From assembly GCF_029962835.1 (NCBI RefSeq), contig NC_080583.1, forward strand, positions 3,705,001-3,769,000: a stretch of DNA of 64,000 nucleotides. Direction: 5' to 3'. Made by a program: the position numbers and the translations under genes. Shown here one piece after another: positions 23,875 to 35,060 of the stretch (position 1 is its first letter; every line of letters begins with the position of its first letter). Below the pieces are notes generated by a model, which was given only the letters and a program-made list of their open reading frames with translations, did no database searches and was not told where the DNA came from. Source of the stretch: Magnolia sinica (taxonomy: Eukaryota > Streptophyta > Magnoliopsida > Magnoliales > Magnoliaceae).

Positions 23875-25388
23875 CGTGGTGAGTTCTAAACACTTGATAA
23901 AGCTTAAACCACACTTCATGTGCAAGCCTAACCATGATGTAGGGCCCCATGTCCACCACAACCAGAAGGTGTGCCAAATCGGCGGATCCAAGATATGGAT
24001 GGACAACCACCACTAAAACCTTTCATATTTGTGTGAAGCCCTGTTATATTTTCAAATAACATTCAATCCATTCACAAAGTCCATACCACAAGGATGAGTG
24101 GACAACCTAAAAATCAGGCTATTACAAAACTCAAGTGACCCATCAGTTTGCATTTTTGAGATTTTTAGTAATATCTTAGTTATAAAAAATAAGTAAATTA
24201 AATTATGGCCACCACCTTTACCTTTACGATATCAGATATCGAGTGTAGCCACTATTACAGGAGCTATTACGGTTCCCTTTTTTTAATTGAAAAATGAATT
24301 CGAAGAACATATGTTGACCCCATAATAAACTGTTACGGGACAGTTGTAGACTTCTTACAAGAGGCATAATAGGCCTTTATGGAGTTGTAACAGTCTTTAC
24401 AAATTATTTTTCTGCAACGACCGTTGTGCCCTTTTTGATTAAAACCCATTAATATTTCTCATTGATGGGGGCATTTTCCATTTTTTCCATCCGTAATGTT
24501 TGTCATATCAACGGTTTGAATTGTCCACAAGGCTTGTCTTAATAATCATGGGCGACCATCTAAAATTAATGGTGATAGAAAGATGCTAATCTTTAAACAT
24601 TGGCCTTTCTTTCAATTATATTTCAAGAACAGTGGCCTCTCTTTCAATCGTAATAATATATCAATATTGTTGAGTCCACAAGTAGCTAGTTTTTTTTTTT
24701 CCACATTGGACCGTTGAATGGATTATTCATATTGATCATTGGACCTTCTTTGATCAAGACCATTCAATTTGTATGGGACTGATTGGATATGAAAAAGTTC
24801 CTCTAATGGATGTGAAACTTTTCATCATGGACCATGAAAAATGGATGAACCAAATGAAAGTTCTAAGCCATTAATTGGTCACTTTCCTCTAGCGCGTTTC
24901 TTTGCTTTTTCTTACAATAGGATATTATATTGAAGGATTTAACGGTTTCATGAGAGCACAATAATATAGTGGACGCCGATGTTGGCGGCCGCTGGTAAAA
25001 AAAAAAAAATCTTTTCTGCAATGATGATGTGCTCCGAGTGGACGTGACCAGCCACCTTAATTTCTGGTCATATGCCCACTTTACTTGATGAACTGGGATG
25101 GGTCATGTGGGGCCCAATCTGGTGGTACATTGCTTGGTCACATACTCAGGATGGTCCCAAAGGCCTTAGATCAGCCCTTGGAAATGGGCCAAGCGGCCCA
25201 AGCATGGCCAGGCAGTAGTCTAAATTTTAAAGAGGCCCACCAAACTAGTTCAAAATCTGGTCTGGAGCCAACCTCTAGCCCACCTCTTGCTAGCCCTAAC
25301 TATAAGCTAACTTTGGGCTGAAATGGCCCACATTTGGTACTTAAAGTCTACTCATTGATGATTTAGATTGATTTAACTCGGCCAGGGC
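23875..25388. other. Intergenic, no gene recognised
   Basis: No coding signal or structured repeat beyond short poly(T) and poly(A) runs (24691, 24998). Confidence 0.5.
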
Positions 25389-26020
25389 TATAATCGAGAT
25401 ATTATAACACAGATCGAAAAAAAATGGTTGGATGGACAACTAGAAATGTATCACTCAAGGAAGCCTAAAGAGTGGACCCATCAGGTTTTTTTGACCTAAT
25501 GACTGGATCTGCACTCGTGCCATGATGGCATACATAATTTTCTCTTCTTAACCTCAGATACCAACCTCAACTTCGGATGCCGACTTTGACCTTGACATCA
25601 GAACAAAAAGATCCGGAGTGAATCTTATGAAGTATTAAAATAGGACAGGTCCAACGAAGTCATGGTCGAAAAGAAAGGAACGCACAAAACAATCCTAACT
25701 CTAACCATACTTACTTCAAGTTCATCTACCTGACTTAGGCATCGAAGGGTTCCTGGCCAAAATCGACGCCCCCATTGTCTGTTGTTCTTCCATTAAGTAT
25801 AGGTGTTCATGATCCACGAGTGGGGTTGTGAGTTCAACCGAATCTAAGTGATAACAAGTATAATCTAGATATTATAACACAAGCTAAAAAAAATGGTTGG
25901 ATGGACAACTATAAATGTATCACTCAGGGAAGCCTAAAGATTGGACCCATCAATTTTATTTTTTTTCACCCAATGGACGGATTTGCTCGTGTGCCCTGAT
26001 GGCACGCATAATTTTCTCCT
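25389..26020. repeat. Direct repeats (~150 bp) flanking an LTR-like insert
   Basis: The segment 'agatattataacacag..aaaaatggttggatggacaact' through 'gatggcatacataattttctc' (25397-25547) is repeated at 25868-26022 with moderate divergence. The roughly 320 bp between carries 'gacttaggcatcgaagggttcc' and 'tataggtgttca', resembling the inner end of the LTRs at 30.6, 37.2 and 38.5 kb. It could be a diverged solo LTR lying between duplicated flanks. Confidence 0.55.
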
Positions 26021-26636
26021 CTTTTTGAAGTATGTGGAGAGGGGTGGCAATGTCCCGACTTGATCTGGGCAAGGAATTCTGGCCTGAACTCGATCCATGA
26101 CCCATTACTTGTGGCTCAAACCAATTCACTTAAAATTCATCAAGCCACACCCAAGATCCGACTTGATGTATTTAATTGTAATCAGGTTGAGCTCGACCTA
26201 TCCAACCATACTTAGGTTTAACAATCAAATATGTGGGCATAACAAATCTGAATCCGTTACTTCAACGGGACTATTATAACCTTTACCAATTCCTTCAAGA
26301 ATTTGGACAGAATCTCCATGAATTTCATTGATGTGCTATCCCATTCTAATGATAAAGCAATACTTTCGTGGTATTTGATCGTTTGAGAAAATACGCACAT
26401 TTTATTCCTTTTATCTTATTCATACACAACTATTTATGTTGTACATGCCTTCATTGATAATGTCTTTTAACTTACAGTCCTCCATTGTATGTGACCTCGA
26501 TGTGGTCTTTACTAGTGGCTTATGGGAGGAGTTATTTTGTGCTGTTGATGTCATAAATCTATAAACAACAAGGTTTGCTGATGCCGTCGACAAATGCTCG
26601 ATGTCATTGGAAAAATCTGAAAAATTCATGTTTTAT
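26021..26636. other. Intergenic, no gene recognised
   Basis: No supported feature; a 69-codon minus frame at 26420-26629 has no motif. Confidence 0.45.
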
Positions 26637-27012
26637 TGTTGGAATGTTTTGGTGTTTTACTTGATAGCATCGAAAGTATTCGATGCCATATAAAAATCCT
26701 CGATGCCATATAAAAATCCTCGATGCCATCGAGTGCACGCGCAGAATTGGGCAAGTGTGGGATTTGATTCCTATTCTGATTGTGATATTATATGGGGATA
26801 TATATATCAAATATAATCGGGACATGAAAGTATAGAGATGTATTCTAGGTTTTCTAAATTCATTTTAAGAGTTTCAAGGGTATAACTTGGACTTGATGAG
26901 TAGATTTGAGGCTTGTTCAAATCGGTAATCTCAATCTCTTGTAAATTTCTGCTTTCATAGTGCATTATTATTATTTTGTGCCGTGGTTTTTTCCCACAAA
27001 GAATTTTTCACA
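26637..27012 (+). mobile_element. Copia-type LTR remnant
   Basis: Starts TGTTGGAATGTTTTGG and ends in the region 'atctcttgtaaatttctgctttc..gccgtggttttttcccac', a typical 3' part of plant Ty1/Copia LTRs. It contains two adjacent copies of CATATAAAAATCCTCGATGC (about 26688-26727). No second LTR is present and the following sequence is Gypsy, not Copia. Confidence 0.5.
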
Positions 27013-27119
27013 TAAAATTTAATTTGTCTATGTTTGAACATAGTTTTCCAAATGAAGTACTTTGCTTGATTCATCTCTATATGCTTCTGTAATTACCCAA
27101 CATTATGCTTATAGGGTTT

Positions 27120-27540
27120 TGAGTTACTCATGAGTGTAACCTATCACCCTTAGATCAAGAAGCAAACCGAGAGGGTGAACCGTTGCTTGGAAATGTACTT
27201 GAGATGTTTGACCACCACCCAACCGAATCAGTGAGCGTGGTGGATATACCATGGTTTGAATGGAGTTACAATATAGCATACCACAAATCTACCAAAATGA
27301 TACCATAGGAAGTAGTGTACGGCCAAGCTTCACCATCTATCGAACTGTACTTTGGTATATCACGTGGAACAAGAACTGCTAACATGGGATCGGATCTTGA
27401 AGCTGCTAAAAAATAATAATTTAATGGCCGCTCAAAACTGCATGAAAATGCAAGTTGATAACCAGTGTTTGGAGTGGTCCTTTGAAGTTGGAGACATGGT
27501 TTATCTGAAATTACAACCATATCAACAATCGTGTGGCGTG
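27120..27540 (+). pseudogene. Ty3/Gypsy integrase C-terminal fragment
   Basis: Across several frames the + strand reads VNRCLEMYLRCLTTTQPN, then WFEWSYNIAYHKSTKMIP, EVVYGQASPS and finally FEVGDMVYLKLQPYQQS (within 27352-27540). These are the end of the integrase core and the C-terminal region in their normal order in plant Gypsy elements. Frameshifts and stops separate them. No gag, protease or RT accompanies the fragment. Confidence 0.75.
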
Positions 27541-29130
27541 CAAACTAGATTTACCAACACGCATGGGCTGATTAATCTCATGTCGCAAAAAGAAAATCGA
27601 AAATTCAACATTACTATAACTCTACTAGTATATACAGATGCTGGGCATGCATTAATCTTTACCCCGAATGAATTTTGGATATACACCATGTTGGGTCTAA
27701 AACCCAGCTTCCTGCTGACGTGTGGCTACAGCCACCATGAAACAAAAACTAAAACTTTGAAAAAGAGGAAGAGAGAACTGCTGTTGTATTGGAATGAATC
27801 AAAACGTATGACATTGTTGCCTTTTATAGGCTTTCTCCTTATGTGAAATAACCAAAAATACCCCTATCTAGATGATTCCTAGGAGCAGTTAAAAACAGAA
27901 AAAATCTTAATGAAATCTTAACACAGCTATTAGATTTAACACAGCTATTATAATCTAAACTTAGAAAAAATCTATCAGCACAGCTAGCTCACATGGATCT
28001 TGCACGTTATGCACAGCTAGCACGGTTTTGGATTTGCACAAATCTATCGTCGTGTCCAACACACCAATCAAGTGTAATAATCAGGCCATGAACCATCAGT
28101 TAATTCAATTAATCAACATTTCAAAGGAAGAAGTTGTAGAGATATGCTCACATACGTCAACCAGCAAAAACTCTTCAACTGAGTTAAGAATACCAATACA
28201 CAAGGACTCTTCGATAGCAATTTCCAAATACAAGAGGTCTTCATTTATTAAAACTGGTGGTAAAGAGTCTTGGACATATAAGGACTCTTCACGTACGTTA
28301 GATGGTCAGGATTCTTTAAATGGTAATCTATCTATCTCACGTAATCTAATCATTCTCTTTACATGAATTAATTAAGAAAATCTCTCTAAAAACATACTTT
28401 TGAGACAGAGAGTTACGAAAGTAGTTTGGTTGGATCATGATGCAGGATGAATGTGATGAGGTTGATCACCGCCTTCCTCAAGCATAACTACTCCAAATCC
28501 ATGGAGCTTCTCTAGATTTCCACTAGTGCGCAAGTTTTCAGCCAAAAATAATAAGTGTCCTATTTGGCTTCATCACGCTATTCTCCTAATTATTCTTTAT
28601 AGTAAAAATGAAATTAAAATAGAGAAACGACCGTCCATGGATGGTATTTGGCAAATCTGGCTTGCGCAACCCGGCATAGTGGATTGGGTGGCTAAAGTAG
28701 CTCGTTCTACGTCAAAATTATATATTTTACATCCAATAACTCATTCTAGATTGCAAGATATGCTCGATTTAAGGTCTGATGGTCCGGATCACTTCTGTCG
28801 TCAACCGGGCCTTTTCTGATCCATTTTGACCATGAAACTGTCCGCAACCCGCTCCACATCAGATCCTATTTTCTCTTTAGAAGTAACATGGAAATTACGG
28901 CCAAAGCTTAAGATCCTTGAGGACAAGGTTGTTTTGACGATGTGTGGAATGTAATGATCATTATCGATGTAGGATCCACATCAATCAAAACAAGAAATCA
29001 GAACTGTTTACACCCTTTGATGAGATTGGGTATTTAGTTCTTCTTGAGTCATACTTGCTAACGCTATTGTAGTTGTGATGTTGCGTCATACCATCTTCCT
29101 TTGAATTTTCTTGGTCCTTTATTGGGCTGC
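27541..29130. other. Degenerate retroelement-like DNA
   Basis: Frames of 164, 112 and 97 codons occur here without further retroviral motifs. 'aagatccttgaggacaaggttg' (28911-28932) resembles the junction after the pol stop codon in plant Gypsy elements. I can support only a decayed retroelement. Confidence 0.35.
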
Positions 29131-29339
29131 ATTTTTTTGTAAATGACAAAAAAAAAGGCTAATAGAAAGCCAAAAACTTCCTCAACAAGGAAAATACCAC
29201 CATAGAGTGGTATGCTAACCTATCCATCAAGGTAGCCCCTCCATAAAAGTGGGACACCTCAAAGTCACCCCTTTCTAACCACACGTGGCACGCATGTTGG
29301 GCCATTTCATCAATTCGTAAGTGATAAAGTGGCAGTTGG

Positions 29340-29490
29340 GTTCTAGTCCTTGCTCGAGTGGTAGACTCTGAGGAGTTTCAACATGAGGTCTTGGGTTCAA
29401 AACCCATAGGTGGTGAAATCCAACTACTGCGCGCATGAGTGTGTGGCAGGTGCGTGTGTAAAAAAGAAAAAGAAAAAGAAAAAAAAAGTG
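29340..29490 (+). mobile_element. tRNA-derived SINE, plus orientation
   Basis: A-box-like CTCGAGTGGTAGACTCTG at 29353-29370 is followed by B-box-like CTTGGGTTCAAAACCC at about 29390-29405, then GTGTGTGGCAGGTGCGTG and an A-rich AAAAAGAAAAAG tail to about 29488. It is related along its length to the copy at 306-447. Better preserved than that copy. Confidence 0.75.
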
Positions 29491-30218
29491 ATAAGAGTAG
29501 CGGTCCATTATGTTTTTGTGGTATAGCTCACCTAGTGATGAATAGATCTAATTTTTAGGGCATCTCTTCATTATAGTAGGCTCACTTGATATGCGATTGG
29601 ATGGTATACAAAAAACAGAATAAAACCTAATTTACTTGATGGTTGGATCACCTTGAACTATTTAATAGTATACACCATTCATTATTTCTTTCTTTAATCT
29701 TTCATTTTCCCCTCAAATCCAGCTGTCGAGTTGTAACCTTGGGGCCCAACCCATCAGTCTTCTAGGTTGTAGCATTTTGAGGATAGTTATGATGCACTAG
29801 GGCTCGGATGTGCTACGAAAGTGTGGCCTATTCATTAGTCAAGCAGCCTTAATTTTGCAAAACAAGCTACCTGATGGACCCCACTTGATACACGGCTCAG
29901 ATGTGCTACAAAAGTGTAAAGCTGGCACATGTGCACTTGAATAGGATTACAAAAATGTAATCAGGTTTATTCAGCACTGGAAAAGGTGCAATTGAGCATT
30001 GGATACAAAGCCAGGCCATCAACGAGCTTGTACCATGGCCAGTAAAGATGCAGATAGATAGCAATACATAGAAGGCCTGGTTTATCCACCACATCCTTAA
30101 TAATCCAACCATGTGAGCCTTTTCTGCTTGATGTCTCTAAAAATCATAATCAAGGTGGGCCATTATCAACATTCTATAATAGGGGTTTTTTCTATAAGTA
30201 TTACACATGACCCACCTT
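29491..30218. other. Intergenic, no gene recognised
   Basis: No supported feature. Confidence 0.5.
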
Positions 30219-30219
30219 C

Positions 30220-31675
30220 TTGTCTGCATGCCATCCACGCCACCCATCAAGTGGGCCATATATGATAATCGGATGCCCAAAAAATCATACTTATCCAGTT
30301 ATAAAAAAACTGGACAACCCCAAAACTTCCAAATTCATATTCTTGTTGGGTTGATTTTTGGGTGTCTGACTGCCATGATGGATGGCCGTGTTGGAGAAGC
30401 TGATAGCTTATGCAGAGTATTTTAAAGTAGGAGTTTTATTATAGAAGGATATTTTTATAATTTATGGAAAATCTACCTAACTCATTTCAAGTTAGAGAAA
30501 GCTGATCAGTATATAAAATACCCTTATTCAAGCCACACATCATGCGAATTCTACAAAATGATGGGATGGCCCAAATGTCATACTTATTGTTATAGGAAGA
30601 AATGGTCTGACCACTTATGAGGTCAGCTTGGACTCACGGACGCATGCTTCCTGGCCCAAGGATAAAAGGCAGGTTTAGGATTGGTCATGAGTAGAGGGCT
30701 TTTGAATGATCCTGCCCTAGATTGATTCAATACAGAGCTAGTACTGAACTCCAGGACTGACGCCGCGGTGTCATATGTCTCTAAGCTCATATCAAGCTTA
30801 TTTGGTCCCCAAGGGATGCTCCGACTTGCACAACCAGCTCGACCCGACTAGCCAACTGGCGATGGTCAGCTCGGCTATCCATGTCGAGCCCACTACCAAA
30901 GTCTACCTGACTAACCAGGGGGCTGGGCTCAAATCGGCCTTGATCGCCTGTCGCATGATTTTAGAGCTGACCACTTTAGCACTTATCATCCCCATAAATT
31001 TCGCATAACGGTTGAGATATACGTGCAGAGATTGTGCCTCTCATTAAGAACCGTTTTTAATCTCGATAGGGTACTCGTCTACACTAAGAGGTACTTACAA
31101 TCTCACCCAAGAGAGCCTGTCCACGTGACTTGACCCAGATCCTAGCCTAACTTTGGCATCGGAGGGTCCCTTGTCATAATCAAGGTCTCCTTTGTCTTCT
31201 TCAAGCGTAGGTGTCCAAGTTCAGTGGTCTGACAAAAGGGTGAACTAGATTTCTGCATCAACACTAATCTAATTGTACAAAAAATGGGCAATCCAAAAGC
31301 TTTTCACATTGTATATTGGGTATAAAGGCATGATTTTTGGAGAACCTGACTTCTAATGTGTCATCAAATTCACACATCAAGTGAACCATATATGATGATA
31401 GAATGCTCTAAAAAATCATACTTATTTAATCGTAAAAAGGTGGACAACCCCAATTTTTGAGGTGTCTAACTTCTATGATAGGTGGTTGTGGTGGAGATAG
31501 GCAGCCATGTTCGATAGGTTGATAGCTTATGCATGGTATTTTAATGTAGGGGTTTTTATGTAAAGGGGGTATCATTTATAAAATGCTATAAATGATACTG
31601 CCTAACCTAACCCAAGTTAGAGAAAATTGACTGAATGTGCCATATGAAGTACCTTTGTTAATTAGGTAGTTTAAT
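30220..31675. repeat. Long direct repeats (~310 bp) flanking a solo LTR
   Basis: The left copy 30233-30545 and right copy 31365-31675 share in order 'catcaagtg..ccatatatgat', 'aaaaaatcatactta', 'ctggacaacccc', 'tgatagcttatgca..gtattttaa', and 'aagttagagaaa'. Identity is moderate. A solo LTR (30588-31263) lies between them. Confidence 0.65.
30588..31263 (+). mobile_element. Solo LTR, Tat-Gypsy-related
   Basis: It starts TGTTATAGGAAG and ends TTCTGCATCAACA. The flanks CTTAT (30583-30587) and CTAAT (31264-31268) are a target duplication with one mismatch. The 3' part ('ggcatcggagggtcccttgtc' and 'tctcctttgtcttcttcaagcgtagg') is the reverse complement of the matching part of the LTR at 38521, so it belongs to the same broad family in the opposite orientation. 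Confidence 0.75.
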
Positions 31676-31734
31676 GAAAATACTATTTAATTAGGATGCA
31701 CCAAGTACTACCCCGCCAATTCCAAGCTCAGGAT

Positions 31735-32197
31735 ATGCTGGAGCTCTGACCAATCACGATAATATATGCATTTTATCTACGTTGTTCATCCATTTTTTTC
31801 ATATAATTTTAGGTTGTGAGCTCAAATGAAGCAGAAGAGGACCACACAGGGAATATTAAACGACTACCATTGAAAACTTCTTAGGGATTATAGAAGTTTT
31901 TGATCAAGTTGATATTTGTATTTTCTATTCATCTAGGTCCATATAACCTAATGAACAGGTTGGATGGCAAATAAACATCATGGTGCACCCTAGGAAGGTT
32001 TCAATAGTGGGTGTCATTAACACCTCCTCTTTCTTTGGTGTGGAACATCTGTGCCGCATATCTAACTCAATTTTGAGCTCATGAACTAAAATGATATAGA
32101 AAAATGGATGAAGTGTGTAGATAAAATACGTACATCATGGTGGCCACTCAAAGCCCTAGCCTCTCGCAAGTCGGGCAGGACCTAATCTGCTTCCATT
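31735..32197. repeat. Snap-back repeat copy
   Basis: 'tctacgttgttcatccat' at 31777 mirrors 'atggatgaagtgtgtagat' near 32104; the right end is 'tacgtacatcatggtggccac', then 'ctaatctgcttcc', which inverts the GGAAGC(A/G)GATT terminus seen elsewhere. Confidence 0.65.
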
Positions 32198-32701
32198 TAA
32201 TTAGGTACTGGAATATAAATACCAAAATAAGAAGGTGGTAATACATAAAAATCCTCTTTCTATATGTGGGGAAAAAACTCAAAATTCAAAAATCCCCCCT
32301 GAAATTTTCGAGATTTATTAGTAAGCCCGTTGGTGACCCCATTGCCAGATCATCAAGCCGCGTGTGGATGACGTGGACCGAGTCCTCACTCGGTGGGGCG
32401 ATTCAGTCAAACTCCACTCGTAAGTCCGTACCAAGAACTTGTCAGCCTTTGACCGTTTGACCCTCTCCAAGGAGGGAGAATGCGGATTCTGCCCTGCGTA
32501 CTCGGGAATGCTTTGGTCAAACAGTGGGGCCCACTGCGAATGGCGCGTGGACTGAAGTTGAATTCGACGTAACCATCCTAGCCGTTCGTTCAACCTAAAG
32601 TCATCAAATGGACCCAGAAAACGGTCAGTGCTGCAAGCCTGTAAACTCCAGACTAAATGGGTGAAATCCAATGGAGGATGATTGAATACTGACCGTCCAT
32701 T
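32198..32701. other. Intergenic, no gene recognised
   Basis: A 117-codon minus frame at 32318-32671 overlaps a 64-codon + frame; neither has a motif. 'attgaatactgacc' occurs twice in tandem at 32682-32717. Confidence 0.5.
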
Positions 32702-33187
32702 GGATTGAATACTGACCTGGTCGGTGCTCTGTAGCCCTTACCATGGTATGTGTTTTATCCACACCGTTCATTCATTTTGTGAGTTCATTTTAGGCGTTGA
32801 ACCCAAAAATGAGGTAAATCCAAATCTGAGGTGGACCACACCACAAGAAAACAATGGCAATTGAATGCCCACTATTAAAAACTTCCTACGGCCTACTGTA
32901 ATGTTTATTCGGCATCTAACCTGTTGATTAGGTCACACGGACTTCGATGAAGGAAATCACGAATATCAGCTTCATTCAAAACTTTTGTGGCCCTTGAGAA
33001 GTTTTTAACGGTGGACATTCAATCACCGCTGTCTCCTGTGGTGTGATCCACCTGAGATTTGGATCTGCATCATTTTTGGGCATGCCTTAAAATGATCTAA
33101 AAAATGGATGGACGGCGTGGATAAAAGATATACATTATAGTGGGGCCCAAGGAGCACCGACCATCTTCGAGGGTCAGTATGCAATCC
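32702..33187. mobile_element. Snap-back repeat, near-complete copy
   Basis: The left terminus GGATTGAATACTGACC, then GGTCGGTGCTCTGT, is mirrored on the right by GGAGCACCGACC, then GGTCAGTATGCAATCC. Inner arms 'atccacaccgttcattcatt' and 'aatggatggacggcgtggat' pair. This copy best shows the whole foldback (about 486 bp), so transcripts could form a long hairpin. Confidence 0.8.
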
Positions 33188-33374
33188 GCGTCCCAATCAA
33201 AATGTTGATATTGTCTGATTAGGATTTTTGGGTTTTGCTGCATTCGCGGTGGATCTCACCATCGACAGTCTAGGTTGAGTAAAAGGGTCTACAGATGACA
33301 GATCTGTGGCCAGGATCACCGGGAGATTTTTGGAGATGATCCATCCATGTTGTAGGGAGCCTGTGCAGCTAAAA

Positions 33375-33785
33375 GCTCTGTGGGGCCCACCATGATGAGA
33401 GAGTTTCATCCATTCCGTCCATCATTTGCGTCAGCTAATGTTAGGACAATTGACCAAAAACAGTTCTATCCAAAATTCAAGTGGGCCACACCAAAGAAAA
33501 GTAGAATGAAGAGCCTATCATTGAAACCTTAGTGGGGCAGCAGATGTTTCATTCAAGCCGGTATTTGTGTTTTCCCTTCTTTCTCGTGTACGAACATGAT
33601 GAATGGGTTGGATGTTATATAAATATCAGGCTGGCCCGGCATCCCATCCCCACCGCTCCCTGTGGTGTGGTCCACCGGAGTTTTAAACTGGCCTAATTTT
33701 TGGCCTAACCTTATAACATGATCCAGATCAAATGATGGACGGATGGATTCCACACAAACTTCACAGTGGGCCCCACAGAGCCTCT
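33375..33785. repeat. Snap-back repeat copy
   Basis: Left arm 'gctctgtggggcccaccatgatg', right arm 'cacagtgggccccacagagcc', inverted; about 410 bp. Frames on both strands inside are repeat shadows. Confidence 0.75.
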
Positions 33786-34054
33786 TGTTGTGTGGGCTCC
33801 CTAGAACGGCTGCTGTGTGAAATTCACGTCCCCAACCACATTCGCGGTGGGACCCGACAAACAGATCAGCCTGGATTGCGGATTACTGAAGCATGGCCCG
33901 CATTTTGCTCTTTCAATTTCAACTATTAAATTTCATGTTTCTGCTACATCTAGCTGGACCATTTGTCACGGTCCAACGTGTTAGTTGGTGACGACGTCGG
34001 ATCCCGACCCAGACCCGGATTGCTTAGCGTAGCACACAGCACCGACGACCGTAC

Positions 34055-34430
34055 CGTGTGATGCTGGAAAAGCTCTATGGCCCACCCTGTTGTTGTGTTT
34101 TATCCGCACTGTCCATCCCCTCATTTTAGGGCATAAGCCCAGGAACGAGGCAGATCCAAATCTTAGTTGTACCCTACTACAAGAAACAATTGTGATCAAA
34201 TGCCGACCATTAAAAGCTTCCTACAGCCCACTGCAATCTTGATCTAAAACTTTTATAGGCCCTAAGAAAATTTTAATGTGGAGCATTAAATAATCACTCT
34301 TATGAGATGGTCCACCTGAGATTTGGATTTGCCTCGTTTTGGCTCATGTTGTAAAATGAGTTGGGAAGATAGATGGGCAACATGGATAAAATACACACTT
34401 GATGGTGGGGTCCAAAGCTTTTCCTTCGGC
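34055..34430. repeat. Snap-back repeat copy
   Basis: Left 'aaaagctctatggcccaccctgttg' mirrors right 'cttgatggtggggtccaaagctttt'. About 370 bp; no ORF. Confidence 0.7.
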
Positions 34431-34554
34431 ATGCTACCTACCTCCGGTGGTGTTGGGAGCGACACTAAAGTCCGTCTGACCCATCCAAAAGGTTGCCTCA
34501 TTAAGGTGGTTTCCTTTTGATAGATTATGATATATAGCGCGCTGTGGACACTTT

Positions 34555-35060
34555 CATGTATAGGATCAACCAGAGAAGACCTAGTTAGAGACGGAGGTGG
34601 TTTGGACCGTCGGAACCTTACAAAAGGGTATATCTTACAAACTGGAGTGAATTACTCAATGCAACATCCTAGAGTAAATTACTCGACATACCATATATGA
34701 TTTTTGGTTAGGAGCAGATACTTCAACTAACCGACTTGGCTATGCAGAGTTGTCCGTTGAATTTGTGAGATTCCATCAAATTTAGCCGAAAATCTATTTT
34801 ATTCCCATTAAATCCATTTCATTTTCATCTTTAATATTTATAGTAAGTTTCACAGTCAAAATAGCTCTTCTTTTAATACCAAAATTGCTTTTAAAAAAGT
34901 TATTAGTTTTAGAGGGTTTGAGTTGATGTTTGATTACAAGACTTCTTCTAAAGTTTACTATCATTATTTAAAGAGTTTGTTTAGTATCATTATTTAAAGA
35001 AAATTTCAAATTTATTCATATTTTTTCTTACTTTTCTTCTTAGATTAAAGGTATATGCAT
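34555..35060 (+). mobile_element. Diverged LTR remnant related to the element at 54.3 kb
   Basis: 'ggaccgtcggaaccttacaaaagggtatatcttacaa', 'catatatgatttttggttaggag' and 'tatttatagtaagtttcac' follow the order of matching words in the LTR at 54311 ('accatcgaaccttaaatcgggcgtatcttgcaa', 'atatatgattttggggtagaacgag', 'tataaatagtaagttttag'). It is an old, solo, highly diverged relative. Confidence 0.55.

Noticed and set aside
27352-27846. A 164-codon + frame as a stand-alone gene
   Set aside because: Its first part is the tail of a Gypsy integrase and the rest has no domain; it is retroelement debris.
32318-32671. A 117-codon minus frame between snap-back repeats
   Set aside because: No motif and no family resemblance; chance frame in GC-richer DNA.
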